A stretch of DNA of 64,000 nt from Dromaius novaehollandiae (taxonomy: Eukaryota; Chordata; Aves; Casuariiformes; Dromaiidae), in contig NC_088106.1 of the NCBI RefSeq assembly GCF_036370855.1, positions 32,812,501 through 32,876,500 of the forward strand, written 5' to 3'. The notes under the pieces were generated by a model. It was given only the letters and a program-made list of their open reading frames with translations. It was not told the DNA's origin and did no database searches. Both the position numbers and the translations under genes were made by a program. Below, one piece after another: positions 24,401 to 37,781 of the stretch (its first letter is position 1; every line of letters starts with the position of its first letter).

Positions 24401-27295
24401 CTGTCTTGTGGATAAAGTCCAAATGAATTTTTGGCAGTTCCTGGTACTTTGTCTTTTTCCCAAGAAACGCTGAGCCTGGATTTTCTTTTCCTTCTCTAGC
24501 ATGCTGTGTTTTCTTTCTTTTTCTGCTTTCTTTTGCTTTGGTTTGCGATCAGGAGGCAGAGAATTTTAAAAAGGGTGAAGTGACCCTGCTTGTGACTCTT
24601 CTTCTCCTTCATTCCTCTCTCCTCTTCCCCCATCCCCAATAAAAACAATGCTACAGCACACACATCAGTCAGCTGTGTTGTGGAGGCTGAAAACTATTAA
24701 GAAACAGCACCAACCTCTTCAGATTTTCATCCATGCTGAAGCCCTTTCAGCGTGTTTTGCAGGCCTGAGAGATGCTGCTGAGAACATTAACCAGGTTATG
24801 CATGCAGCTGGTTGTAAGTGTTAAAAGTGTAAGCTATTTTGGCTCTATTTAAAAAGAGTCTGTATCACAATTGCTTCTAAATATTAAATATGAAGTACAA
24901 ACTACTTGGAAAATGTTGGGAAAACACCTTCAGCCTCTAATTGCAAAAGAAGAAGGTGAAGTTTGAAGGACAATGCAAGTAATTCCTCAAAGGCTGTGTT
25001 TTGTAACTTCTTGTGGGTGTTTTTCAGCCTTAATTTGCATGCTGTTTTGCAAGAACTGCCATGAATTCAGTGGAGCGGAGATGCATTTAAACAGTATAAG
25101 CCACTGTCTTTGTGAGTAGAGAACTAAATAGAATTAATGTACTTCAAGGTCTTGCTTCTTGCTCTTCACAGAGGAAATCTTCTTTGCGCATGCCCTTCAT
25201 CTAACTTGTTTTTATTCTGGTAGTATTAGTTACTCATGTAATCTAACTGTGGCTAATGGTTAATAGTCACAGTTACAACCAATATTCAGAAACAGGATGC
25301 AAAATGAACATTGGCTGTCTCTGCTAGGTGCTGCTGGCACATGCATTGCTGGATTCCCACTCATGGTCCTTCAGAGACCCAGAGAAGGATCTCGGCCCTC
25401 CTCTTTCCTCATAATAACCTGCTCTAGGTCAAACTGATTGACCGGCTTCAACCTTACAATATTCTCTGCTAGCATAAAGAGGGGAGATAGAGGCTGGGTC
25501 AAAAGTTTCTAGGTGTACTTGCATTACTTTCAGTAATCTTTGAATGAAGGTCTGTGATTTTACACTTCTGACCTTTATGTACTGAAGTATATTGTCTTTC
25601 TTGATAAATCAGATAAGGTGACAGTTAAATGTTAAAAAGGGTGTGTGTATATGTGTGTATAAATGGCCTTGTAAATTCTAGTTTTCTCTAAAGAAGGTGT
25701 CCAAAGATAAAATTTTTGTAAGTGGATTTAAACAGCAATTGAGGTTATGCATCAGCATACTTTCTGGTAGTCACTAGGTCTGCTACCTTATTATTACAGA
25801 AGAACACGCCTGTTCTGTAAAGCAAGTCCATTGTTAACTGCTGCAAATAGCTTGCATTTTCTGTATTCAGTTACTTTCATAGACACAATTTTTAAAGAGC
25901 ACCGGATTAAATAGCTGTCAGATTATACACCAGGTCATACCAGTTTACACCAATGCTGTGGTTTGTATGCTTGCTACAGTCAGAAGGAGACAGCTGTTTT
26001 TTAGTACATGTTTTAATAAATAAACCTCAGTGCTGAAGGGCTTGGCTTCTCTAATATGCTTTTAAGGAAACTTCCACATAATTGTGTGCTTGCTGTTTGA
26101 TACATCTTCTGGCTATTGAAAAAAAAATTGTTATGCATTCTTTGAGATCTTCATAACTTCAGCTGAAAAAGGTAGTTCTGCGTATGATGGCTTATGCAGA
26201 AGCTCTTTGAAGAACAAGCCTTGTCTTTGGGCAGTGGTTCTTTGAACCCAGCTGCTTGATGCTGCCATGTTACAGAGGGCATGATGCATCTTTTGCAGTC
26301 CGTGTGGGCAGCTAATTATGGCCGCTTTTGGGCACATACTCCCTGTCTGTGGTAGCTGGGCCTCTAATTCCTTGCTTTTTTGAGGTTGTTTTTAGGGCTG
26401 GAGCAGTGAGTTCACAAGAACTGGAGAGCAGCAAGGGTTAAACTAAAATCCCATTTTCTTTTGGGAGCAGGGAGGGACAGTGAAGCATCACTTGGCCTGC
26501 ATTTCATTGGATACCAAAAACTGCAAAGATGCATAAAATGTGTTGTTCTTCCTAAAAACACACAAAGAAAGGGATAAGGAAGAACCCCATGTAGGAATGC
26601 CCTTGGGAATGGCAAGATGCATGTCATTTCAGGAACTTTAAGGAATAGGTTGTTACTGTATTTTACCCCTGCATCTTAAATCATCTTTTTTTTTTTAATT
26701 AGTTTTTAGAAAACTTTCACAACTTTCTTTTTGTTTAATCCCTTTTGTATCAAGTTAGTAATAAATAGGTAGTACTGTATGCCAAGACAGGGAGGGACTG
26801 CACGGATGTACTTTCGGTAGGTGAAGTGCAGAGTCTCAGTCTAATGAAGATTGGATTTGCCTTGTCTGGCAGTTTTAACAGATTTGAATGCACCCCCCTT
26901 CCTCCCTCCCCCCCAAATGATTTCCTCTAAATGGAAAAAACTACTGCTTTAAAGGCAAAACAAAACTAAATACTAGGGCATGTTCTGACCACTATATCGG
27001 CCGTCTGTATTGTTGGAAATTCCCTTAGTCATTGTTTTGGGTTAACCTAAAAACTTTTTGATCCCTGGCTGTTGAGGTCTGTGCATGCTGTTGCTTATTG
27101 TTTGGTAAAGATCATCTTGTAAAGTTTTTCTCTGAGTGCAAGATCTTACTGTAGTTTGGTTATAGTCTGCTATCTGCTCCTGAACTGTGAGGTTAATGGA
27201 TACATGTTCTGTGATGTTGTACAGGATGACTTTTATTCCAGTCTCTTCCTGGCTGTGAGATGCTTAGTGTCTGTCCACCGCCGATAAATATAGCC

Positions 27296-27352
27296 ATATA
27301 TATATGTATGTATATATATATATATGTATGTATATATACACATATATATTTT
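27296..27352. repeat. TA/TG microsatellite
   Basis: Imperfect (TA)n interspersed with TATG units, just upstream of the inferred distal poly(A) site. Simple repeat. Confidence 0.9.
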
Positions 27353-27946
27353 TAATCAGAGAATGTGGCACTTAACATCAGTGCCTCAAGTTGCCTCAGT
27401 AAAAATTTTTTTTACATCACTATATTACCGGTAATTGCAGAAGTTCTGAATTTGGTCACTGTCATTAATTACTGTGAGTGTCTGCAGTACAGAGAAGAGC
27501 AATTCTGTAACTGATTGTCTAATGGTGCTGAGACTTTAAGATATAGAAGGATAGATAGTAAAAGTACATGGAGGAAGGGGGTGAGGTGCTATTTTATAGA
27601 ACAGCTTTATGTGAAGAAAATCTGGGTAAAACTCAACTCAGAAGTGTGGTGCCTAATCAGAGACACCAGACTATAGAATAGATAACTTAATTTTAAATGA
27701 GTCTGTTTCCTCTGTTTGGTGAACTTACAGTTTCAGAATTATGACTTTGCCTGTCAATTTTTACAATAGTGACTTTTTCCTTCAATCATGCAACTTAATG
27801 TGGGAGGAGGGAGAGAATTAACTTGGAAGATTTCAGCTCACTGTGCTGGGAGGGACCAAACTCAAGGAAACCTCTGATCTATATACACAACTGCTGCATT
27901 TTTTATAAATATATGTAAATGTCCTATTGTAATATTTGATCCTGGA

Positions 27947-27952
27947 AATAAA
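27947..27952 (+). terminator. UBXN7: Distal UBXN7 poly(A) signal AATAAA
   Basis: Canonical hexamer with A/T-rich upstream sequence and a T/GT-rich downstream region within 20-60 bases, the typical arrangement of a strong vertebrate cleavage site. Confidence 0.5.
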
Positions 27953-27970
27953 ACAAACTGTTTTCAGTAG

Positions 27971-30900
27971 TTTTCTTCATCTCTTGTTTTCTTTTTGTTT
28001 GTTCATTTTATTTCTAATGAGAGTCTGTATCCCTGAGTTATGTGGAGGGTTTCTAAGTTTTTCCTCAAGTTTATGGGGTAGAAGGAAGGAAAAATCAAGA
28101 CTGAGTTCCCTGTTTGTGTGTATCTGAATTTTTAGTGAAATTACCAGGTTAGGTACTTTTGTTTTTCTTTCGATAATGGTCTAAATCTTGCCTTGGCAGA
28201 ATAGGTCTCAGTGCTGTACCTTCTGTTGAACCTCTGGAGTAGTACCCTTATGTGCAGAAAATTGAATAGAGGCAGGGCTGTTCCTGTTTTCTTTCCCTTC
28301 TCATGGAAGAACAGAGAATATGACTTTCTATTCTGAAGCCTAAATGTCCTCGTGGTATACTTATTGCTGAGATGGTACCTCTAGCCTTTGTAGTTCTCTT
28401 TTGGGCTCCTTGAGACATTTCATAACTGCCTCACAAGAAATAACAATAATCTTCTTGGAAGTCATTATTATGGCTTCCTTCTTTTTTGTTTGTGTTTTAC
28501 TTTCTTTCTCCCTTTTTTTTTTTTTTTTTGGTCTTATGCAGAGAGCTGAGTGTCTTCTGCTTGCTTACTTGAGAAGACAGGAGGGATCCAACTCTGCAAG
28601 CATTTCATTATTTGGTGGTTACCAAGCACACTACCTTATTTCTATGCTGGGAGTGTACTCCCTTCTGGACAAGTATTCAGCAGCTACAGTGAAGTAATTA
28701 ATTACTACTTGGGGTAAAAAGCTTAAGATTGTGATCTCAAGTTGTCCTTATGTTCCTGACTTTAATGAGGGCAGAAAGTAAGGAGACCTCCATTAAAATG
28801 ATATTGCCCCAGTCGTTCCTGGTTTGAACTCTCCAAAATATAGAATAGGGTGTCAAGAGTCATGCTGAATAAAACCTCAAAGCAGTGCTCATAACTCATT
28901 TCCAAAGTGTAGTTGAGAGGAGTGCAAGTGTCCTTGGTGCTTTGCTTGGTGTGGTGTATCTAAAACCAAGGGTTTTAAATGGGAGGTCTTCTGAGCTCTG
29001 TGGTAAATCTTTTCTGGGAGATAGTAACCTAAAATGGAGCCTGGGAGAAAGAGCTGTTTCTGTAGCCAGCTTTGCAGTGGTGTCTTGCAAGTGAGTTTCT
29101 CTGCATGTTCTTCATTTTCAGCATGTGCACTTCTTGTCTCACTATGTTAAGACACAGACTATTCCAATTTCTGTGAGGAAGACTCATTTGCCCACCTCTT
29201 AAGTCTGGAAAGCAACCTCATTTCAAATTGTTTCCAGTCTGGCTTAGAAAAAGACTTCCTATTCTGGCTGAGTCAGAAATACTCACCATTTTCATCACAG
29301 TCTGTAGGTCAAGGAACTACTACAAAACAGACTCAGAAGTTCTCTGTCTCTGTCTCTCTTCCCCCCATCCCTACCTCCCCGAGACTCCTGCTTTTAACTG
29401 GGTTGGTTTATCTCATCTGAAGTAATAATTTTAGGTGAATATTTGTAAGAAAGTTAAAGCACATGCAATATTCCTTAGCAGTGCAATGTTGGTATTTCTT
29501 AGATTTAAGAAATCTTCTAGCCGCAAACTCTACACGGTGTTTGTCTAGAGGGATAACCTCTAGTGAACGTCCTCACCTGTGCTTGGAAACATTCTAGCTA
29601 GCAGATTGTGGTAGAAATAGACTTACAGATGCTATCAAAGACCAGTGCCAGAGACCTTTGAATCACACTGAGCATCTTCTGGATGGCAACAGCATGATTC
29701 TAGCCAAGAAAACCTCCATAGGAGACATCTCATTTATTCAGCAACCCAAAAAACCTAACCTGCCATGCAGTTTCCAGAATCCCAGAGGAGTTTGGGGAAG
29801 CAAAGTGCAGAAGAAGGTGGTTAAGAGAAAGCAGACGCAGTAGTTTTAAAAGATTGACTGCCCTTAAAGTTCAGAAAGATCCATTGTCTAATCTAATGTG
29901 CAAAATGTGGATTGGAGAAACGTGGTGCTTTGGGATAAAGCAACGTGAAACTACTACCATACACATAAAAAGTCAACATCTTTTCTGTTGCTGGTTAAAT
30001 GGCGATCCATTGTCAGAGAAGAAATTAAGAGGAGTGTTTTGCCAAGCCGCAGTCACTCTGCGTGGGAACATGTTTGACAGCCCTGGCCTGGTGATTCAGC
30101 AGTAAGCTCTTTTGACTGTAATTGCCCCACTGACACTTCCGTAATTAAATTCTCGTGCTAAAGGAGGACATACAACTGCTCACACCACTCAGAAAGCTGT
30201 GCTGTCCTCCTATGCAGGACTAAAATTAGCCCTTTTTTATTATTCTGGAGTTGGGCTAGAGTAGGCGTAAGTGTAGGATCAGCAATCCTGGCGAAAATAT
30301 TCATTCTGATGCTTCATGCTGAATGGCATGGGTTTTTCTGTGGGAAATGATTGACCAGATCATATGTTGGCAATGTAGGAAACTCAGATTGCCATGACGT
30401 AGAAAGGGCACAAGATGAAGTTGCAACACATTTTTTTCCAGTGGACTGAAAAATGCTTCCTCTCTCTCTTTTTTTTTTTTTTTTTAACACATAAAAGCAA
30501 AACTGAGAGACTACTTTATCTGATCATTGTTGTGCTAATAGTTTCTGAACTGTAGGGCTTAGATGGATGGCTGTGCTCAGGTTCTCCTTGCAGCCTCACA
30601 AGTAAGCTGGTGTGCCTGGTTTATCACTCTTTGTACCCTCCTACCTGCATACAACTATTTAGCAGTCAGAAAGCAGCTGATGATTTGCAATAACAAAAAT
30701 ATCCAGAAAGAACACCTCTTTCTAAATGTTATAACCAATGTGTGAGATCTATGTAACAGAGCATGTTTGGACACCTGGAGAAAAAGCTGGGACATCTGCA
30801 AGAAAATGGAGGTCAGGAGTTAGGAACCAGCTGAGGAGCCCTGAAGAAAAGAAGATAAGATAATCTCCAAAGGGACAGGTTGAGAATTGCTTCTTGTGTG

Positions 30901-33900
30901 AAGAAAGGTGTTCCTGTGGGTACAGCTTGCTAACCATGAGGAGAGCAATGCCTCCTGCTACCATTTGTTGAGTGCAGTTGCCCTTGGCTTCTGCTCCTGG
31001 GAATAAAAGACAATGAGGTTCGGCCATGGTGCTGTGTTCTGGGTGGTGAATGGGACAAAGTCCTTGCAGTAAGTACCTAATTTGCAAAGTGGCGACATCT
31101 CCGTTTTTCTCACAGCTTTCTCTGGGGTTTAGTTAAAGTCTCTAAAAGTTGTGGTCACGCAAGAGTCTTGGCTTTTGTTAAAATACTGCTGTGCTCCCTC
31201 CTGTGAGGAAAAATGAAAAGAGGCTCAGCAGGGGAAATAAGGTGTAATGTGACAGAAGCAGCCCTTGACAGAGGATGTAGATTCATGCTATGGCAAAAGA
31301 CTAGCATTCTAAGTGGGCTGCAGAAAAGAGAAGAGAAAATTCTCCATGAATAGACAATCCAAATTGTTCCAAAAGAAATGATGTAGAAGAAATCTGTAGT
31401 ACTTTGTTAATGATGTACCTCCTATTAATGTGAGAAAGGATCCATAAAGTAGGAAACCCTTTAAAGTCTGGTTTGGCTAGTAAGGGAGAGTGCGTTTTAA
31501 GTTTTCTTAAATATTTAATAAACAATTATAAAAAAGAATTCAGTCAAATACATGTATCAGTCATAAGTAATCTGTGAGCAACTGAGCACTTACCTCTTTT
31601 AGGAAAATGCTGCGTTATGTATAACTGGGGAAAGTGGGGAGACTTTTTTTTTGCTGACTTTTGCTCTAGCGTGTTTTCCCAGGCAGTTAGCAGTCACTCC
31701 CAGTTTGTGTTTCTCATGATGGCCTGCTTACCCCCTTTGAAAGTGGTGCCACTCTCCACCATCGCAGGTCCGATACCAAAACTGGCAATGCAGACAACGT
31801 GTGAGCCAGGCCCAGGCATCCCCTTGGTTGGCATGTGATGAACTCATGCGCTGCTCCAGAAGAGAAGAAGGTGTGGGCCAGACTGCGACACCATGGTTAC
31901 TCAAAATCTTCTTGTGCTCTTTAAGAGGCAGTTGTGTTGGAGGGGCAGCATAAGAGCAAGATTTCTGGAAAGAACTCAGGAAACGTCACGTGTCTGGGAC
32001 CTTGGTGACATGCTGGTAAAATTTTCTGGCCAGAGCTATTTGAGTGGTCCTGCTTGTGTCAGCATTACAGCCTTTATTTGAGATTGCCAGAAAGGTTTTC
32101 AGTGTAGAGATCTTACTGCAACTTCATTTTCGATAGATGGAAGCTTGAAAATGGCCCCAGTATACCAGCCTTTTCATCCATCACATTCAGGAAGGGAGAG
32201 AGTATTTAGATAGCTGCACCAGCAAACCAAAGTCAAAGGATTCATCTTCTGGACTGAAATCGTTCATGAAACATAGCTACGTATTCTGCAGCCTCCGTCA
32301 CACAGGGTCAGCATGTTGAAGGACCAGCCACCACCATCTTCCTTAAAAAATAGTCCGTGCAAATGGTGATACATCATTGGACTGCACATCAACCCATAAC
32401 CATGGAAAGTGGACTGAATTTATACAGCCAAGCTCTCAGACAATACCACATCTGCTCTGAGGAAAACATTAGCTAAATTTCTTCGCCACCTGAAAAGCAA
32501 TCTTCACCCAGGAGTGGAACTCCTTAAAGGAGAGAGATCCAGGTTGATGCTAAAGGGTCCGCAAATACTTGCCTACAAACTGAAGCACAAATAGAAAGCT
32601 ACCACATGTGTCATCCTCACCCTGCATTGGAAGTGGTATGGGTAAGAATTAAATTATAACCTGTACTGAAAAAAGATGGCACATGGAGATAAATTTGCTC
32701 ATGCTTCCCCTTCATCACTCTCAGGCAACTGCTCCCTGCTTCCAATCCAACACCAGAGGAAACTTCTTGGGAGACCAAAAAAGAACAGAGAAGCCGTGCT
32801 AGACCACCGAATGCAGTACCTGTCCAGGTGTCCACGCAACCACCACCAGGTCTGACCTTCACCAGCACCAGCCAAATACAAATGCTTTGGAAAACGTGCG
32901 GACTACAAGCATGGCAGCTTGTGTAGGCATGAACATCCAGCTGCCTGAAGGAGGAGACTTTTCAGGTAACCGCTTCATCTGGGATCCCTCAGATCTTTTA
33001 AGAAGTCTCTAAAGGTCTACAAAATACCTGGGAGAGCTTGAGTCTGCAAACTAGCATTCAGTTTGTTCCTGGATATTAATATTCTCTTTAAGATGGGCCT
33101 GAGAAGTACAGTCTGTGCCCTGAATTAGATGATGCCTTTAAAATGTAAACACAAACAGTATTAATGTGTAAGCCTCGTGTCCCATAAAGAAACTGTAGTA
33201 CTTTAGTATTTTATTCTCACCATATTTTTGAGCTTTTCTTTAAAAAGCCACAGCTGTCAAAATAAAATGGTTCAGTTTTGTCCTATATCAAGTTATGATC
33301 CATCAAAGCAGGTACACAATGCTTAGAAGATGAGGGGTTCACTCAAAGATGTTTCAAGAAGAAGCATTTTGCTAGTGGTTTCAGATTGTTAGAACTACAG
33401 CTCACAGAAGTTTTAAGATGTCTTTTCTCCTTCATGTCTGGTAAACTCATTTCGTTCAGTGAAAAACTGGTTTGGAACAGCTCTCCCTAAACTTTTTTTA
33501 ACAGCAACATTCTCTTGCAAGCAAAAGATTAAATTACCTCCCAGATGAGGTGCAAATTCTTCTTGCAAGAATATTGTGTGTTTCCCTGCATTTATATATT
33601 CCTTTTGTGAAGGAGAACTCAGCAGACTGAGGCTTTTTTTTCTGTTGACAGGAGCTTGATGCTTGTGAGTGTTAATATTCTCACAATGCCAAAGAATAAA
33701 TGCAGTAACTCTGGCACTTGAATAGGACAGGCGCTCACAGCTGTGGTGAGGAAGTATGGTCTTAGCAGCACTCGCCTGGTCCTTCTGCTTGGGCTCACCA
33801 GCTCATTGACCTCGGGGTCCACTGTTTTCAAGGACAGCTAGGCTCCACTTCAGTAAGAGGTTTGTGCTTTGATGTCTAGGATTCATTCTCCATGCTGGAC

Positions 33901-34283
33901 TTATATGAGCTTCCTGGCTATGAGAACAGGGCATTGAGGACTGGAGATCACTCGTGTTTTCTTGCAAGTAACTTGGTGGAGACTTTCCCCCTGCAGGTGC
34001 ATGGTGTGGTTAGGGAACAGCTTCTACGTTGCTCATTCTGCCTGGGCTTCTACATTCATTGGCCTTCTCACTTAGTTCCCCCAGAGAGACAGCTTTCTTG
34101 CTTAGAGAAGGAAATCAGATGCAACACTGATGGTAGAGGCTGCCTTATTTGGGAAAGACAGTCATTCTTCCTTTCAGGCTCTCCACTGTGTGGGAGAGAT
34201 GAGGCGTATGACTGATGCAGTGGGTGGAGAATGAGCAGGACCTCAGAGCAGATGAGGAAGACGTGGAGCACATGCTGGGACAT
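27971..34283. other. Intergenic, UBXN7 to TM4SF19
   Basis: About 6.3 kb. Contains T runs at 28510-28529 and 30470-30486, and scattered short open frames (for example 28401-28697 and 29658-30105) that match no family I recognise. Several open only from non-ATG codons. No repeat family or RNA gene was recognised. Confidence 0.6.
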
Positions 34284-34292
34284 TATAAATAG
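34284..34292 (+). promoter_or_regulatory. TM4SF19: TATA box, candidate TM4SF19 core promoter
   Basis: TATAAATAG lies in a local GC-balanced context, about 140 bases before a consensus splice donor (CAG/GTAAG at 34428) and 3.5 kb before the first coding exon of TM4SF19. Start of transcription would be expected near 34314-34320. The assignment to TM4SF19 is inference from position and strand. Confidence 0.4.
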
Positions 34293-34314
34293 CCACCCGT
34301 TGGTGATACCTTTG

Positions 34315-34427
34315 CACGTTATCCCAGGACAATCAGCAAGCCACTCCGAGAGCTTGTCCGTGGCGGAGACGCTGCCAGCTCTGCATAGCCAACTTCCTCC
34401 TGCATTGCTCCCTCTCCTTCCTCCCAG
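34315..34427 (+). other. TM4SF19: Candidate non-coding first exon of TM4SF19
   Basis: Begins about 25-30 bases after the TATA box and ends in a consensus donor at 34428. The TM4SF19 coding exon starts with only 7 bases of leader after an excellent acceptor (C/T tract 37741-37770, CAG at 37772-37774), so an upstream leader exon is required; this is the best one visible. Confidence 0.4.
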
Positions 34428-37400
34428 GTAAGCCAGGAAAGCGGGACAGATTCCCTGGGTTTCAGTTAAATCCTTTTGCTTTTGACTAGCTGTGGAGGCA
34501 TGCTAGTAGGAAAGGAGTCTTCTTCTTTTGAGTCTCCTAACAGACTGGTTCGGTTGCACTTTTGCTTTAGCTTCTTTCTTCCCTTATAGGGGATTTTGTC
34601 TGTCTCTAATGGCTGAGGTAGAAGAAACCATCTAACGTAGAACTTGCTCCTTGCTCAAGGGGAGCGCTGGAGGTGCACCAAGCCAAAGAGAGCTTCCTGG
34701 TGGAAGGAGACCTGCTGCCTTCCTCAGAGGTCCTGCGGGCATCCTGCTGTACAGATAGCCAGGAAGCCTTGTGGCTGCATTGCGTTCTGCTGCGTCGCAG
34801 TTGCTCTGTGGCTGGAGGGATTGGCTGGTTATTTCTATGGTATTTCCATGCTGCCTGTGGCCAGAGAGCAACGGAGGAGGGTTTCCCAAGAAGAAGGCAG
34901 TACTGGGGGGGATGGAGAGTCCTGGCAGTGGACAGGAGAAGCCTGCTCTATGAGCTCCAGAGGAGCAAGAGTTATTCTGGAAGGTCCTCCAAAATGGCAA
35001 CCCCTAGACTGTGGATGGCACCACAGTAAGGGTGAGAGGCCCTAAATTCCTTGTAACCAAGGCAGACAGGATAGAAAGTGGGAGGGAAGGTATGAAGCTG
35101 AAGCCATCTCTCCAGGATGGGCAGCAGAGCTGGGGTCCACACTGGGATTCCCAGACTTACATCCTCTCCACTCCATTGCAGTTACAGCAGCAGAACCATT
35201 ACAACAGCCTTGTAATCCTGTCCGTACATGCTGAGCTCTTGCAGGATCCCAAATAGCCTGCCAAGGTCGGCAGGCTTCCCTGAGTGAGGGCAGTAGCTGC
35301 GTTCCCAGGGAGCAGCAGCACAGCAGGGCAATGTTGCTTTCCCCAAGCTGAGCTCTGGCAGAACTCGGTGCCTCCCTGAACAGGAGGCTTTGCCAGCAGC
35401 ACAGGGCTGCAGCGTTAGCGGAGGCAGCAGAACCAGATGGCAGGTGTCTGAATGAGCCACGTGGGCACCTGCAGGCATAACTCCGGGAAACCCGTGTGGA
35501 GATGCTGAATCCCACTCATTAAAAATGTGCTTGTCTGCAAAGTTGCCCTCAGATAGAAGTATACCTCCTGCAGTGAGCATTGCTGCCGTTTCCACTTAGG
35601 AGTAAATGCTCGGAGGTTAACCAAGCAAACCACTACTCCCCATGCCAAACCTTTAATTAGAAGTATGTAGCAATGCAAAGTGTCACTGGGTTGGTACTAC
35701 CCAACCTCTCTGGCAGTATGTGGGCTGGATGCACAGCCTGAGCTGCTCTTCCCCACTACTAATCCTGCTTGTACCATGCATGAGTATTTCTGAAACAGCT
35801 CTTATGGTGGAAACAAATATGCAGTTTCTGTTCCTCTAAATCCAGAGCAACTCTGAAATAAATTAGCCAACATGTGGAGTAACTTCAGATTCACAGAGTT
35901 TGTGCAAAGTAGGTTAGAAGCTACCACTAAAGGGAAGAGCGGCATAAAACCAGCAAAATCTGAGGCAAAAACAAATGTCACCTGCACAGGGTAGAAGAAA
36001 TCTGGAGAATCTTCCACATAACCTTGCCTGAAGTGATATCTTCTGGCAAATAAGTTTGCTTGTTAGTTGAACTGTGGGCCTTTTGCCCTGCATTTCAATG
36101 GAGTGGTATAAAGCCAGGTGGATTCAAGGCAGTAGCAAGATGGCTGTACAGGTGGTTTAAAGTGGTCCCAAAGTTACGTATGGACATGCCCCCTCTTTGT
36201 AAGTACAGTAGCTAATTTTATGGAGGAATGACAAGGTATCGTGTGGAGCTGGCTAAAGATCATCTAGGTGAACTGATAACTTATTAAAATAGCAGACGAG
36301 TTGAATGTCTTGGCCAATGACACACAGTGACCTTTTCTTAATTAACTTTAATTAGTTTCAACATATTCAGGCCTGCAGTAGGACCAGTCCTCTGGCAAAC
36401 GTGCCTTCGATTGCACAGCTAGGAGAGATTTTCTATTTGATTCAGCTAGCATTTGGTGTATTTCTAGCAACTAGAGATCTATCAGAGTGCTGCTATCTTG
36501 CTAGCTTGCATTATGATTATTAATTAATATAGTGGCAACATCATCTCCCATTAACCTATGGATGGCCTTTTACAAATGGGCTAAGAGACAATCTTGTCCC
36601 TGGGATCTTTGTCTAATTTATTTGTTCCTTTTCTGGCTTCCTCCTGTCCGTTGTAAACACTTACAGAAACCAAAAACCTCATCTCGTTTTGACTTCATGT
36701 TCTTTGCTGCAGTAATTATTGATGCTTTTTTCTGATGGTTGTGCAAGTTTCAAGAAGGACAGTTAGATGGAAGTATCTGCTTTTGTCTTAAATCATGTCA
36801 TCCTTTTAGCAAAATATTAGTGGGTGCTTCTTGTCTAAATTTGGGCTTCTACTTCTACAATAAAATAACTCAACCTTAAGAACACTGTTCAATAGCAGTG
36901 GATTGATGTTAATAGCAACAGTGTAATGCAGAGAATTGGTATCTCTTCAGAAAGTTATTTAGATGGCATCTTACTTGCACTTTATTGACATCCCTGCTTT
37001 GTCTTCAGCAACATCCTTTTTGCTTTTAAAAGTCTTTGTATAATGACGAATAACCCTGGTCGTTGAGCAGGAAGAGGTTATTTTGGCTGCCTTGAATATT
37101 TTCTTTGCTATACATGAGAGGTTGTGTCCCATATCAAACATGCTGCAGCATGGGAAAAGAACATTTCCATTTGAAATTACTCTCAAATAAGGGCAGTGCC
37201 TGAGCACCTGTACTGGGGACTGTCTCCTGCTAGCTCAGCTTCCCTGGGGATGTTAGTAGATGGGTGTTAGAAAGTAGTTCCCCTCCCCTCTTGCTCTCTC
37301 TTGGTCTTCCTGGAACATTATTGCCCAAAAAGTGTTCATAAAATGTGGGGCAAAGGGGGAAAAAACAGCTCCTCCATGTTGGAGCAGGCAAGAGTGCGAA

Positions 37401-37774
37401 AGGTGAGGAACAGAAAGGAAATGCATTGAGTGCCTCTTCGTTTTTTCACTGTCAGGACTTCCACATCAATTCTGGTGCTTCGTGAGTCAGTCCTCGTGCA
37501 CTCGGAGCTAAAAATGCCAGGCATTTGCATTGGGTAGGCTTGGATCTAAAAGCCAGCTGAGGCAAGAACCAATACCCTCCTGCCCGCTCGTCGTTTTGAA
37601 ATGGGCCCTAGATGGTGCACAGAGCTGGGGAGCAGCAGGGCAGCCAGGCCTGCAAGCAAAGGGGCGCGTGGTCGCTCCGTGCGGCTGGCGCGGGCTGGCT
37701 GTGCTCGCAGCCAGAGCGTCGCGGGGCCCCAGGCGGATCACTCCTTTTTTCCTCTCCCCACTGCCCCCGTGCAG
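34428..37774 (+). other. TM4SF19: Inferred TM4SF19 first intron
   Basis: About 3.3 kb between the candidate leader exon and the first coding exon. It includes mutually overlapping open frames on both strands at 34632-35600 that look compositional rather than coding, an AT-rich stretch 36290-36540, and a short CpG-dense block at about 37662-37735 directly before the acceptor. No repeat family recognised. Confidence 0.4.
37662..37735. promoter_or_regulatory. Short CpG-dense block upstream of TM4SF19 coding exon 1
   Basis: About a dozen CpG dinucleotides in about 75 bases (for example GGGGCGCGTGGTCGCTCC), unlike the CpG-poor flanks. Too short for a classic CpG island. It could be an alternative proximal promoter or simply GC-rich intron end. 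Confidence 0.3.
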
Positions 37775-37781
37775 GGTGGCC

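Larger units (their letters stand above)
21155..27970 (+). other. UBXN7: Inferred long 3' UTR of UBXN7
   Basis: After the UBXN7 stop there is about 6.8 kb without a recognisable exon and rich in AT and T tracts. Candidate poly(A) signals: AATAAA at 21421 (proximal, about 270 bases after the stop), 24638, 26015 and 27947. The last is preceded by an A/T-rich UTR-like stretch (27900-27945) and followed by a T-rich downstream element (27970-28010), which makes it the best distal cleavage site. That a long UTR runs to this point is inference from composition and signals; I recall mammalian UBXN7 mRNAs also having long 3' UTRs. The alternative is a short UTR ending near 21445 followed by intergenic DNA. 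Confidence 0.55.

Noticed and set aside
29658-30105. Two adjacent lysine-rich open frames in the UBXN7-TM4SF19 gap
   Set aside because: They open from TTG rather than ATG codons and show no family match; kept only as intergenic sequence.
34632-35600. Overlapping open frames up to 157 codons on both strands
   Set aside because: Mutually overlapping frames on opposite strands with no recognised domains and no flanking splice logic; composition-driven.
37530-37781. In-frame open extension upstream of the TM4SF19 ATG (84 codons)
   Set aside because: The extension crosses a strong polypyrimidine tract and acceptor, has no family similarity, and L6 proteins start at the MC-G-C motif; it is intron.
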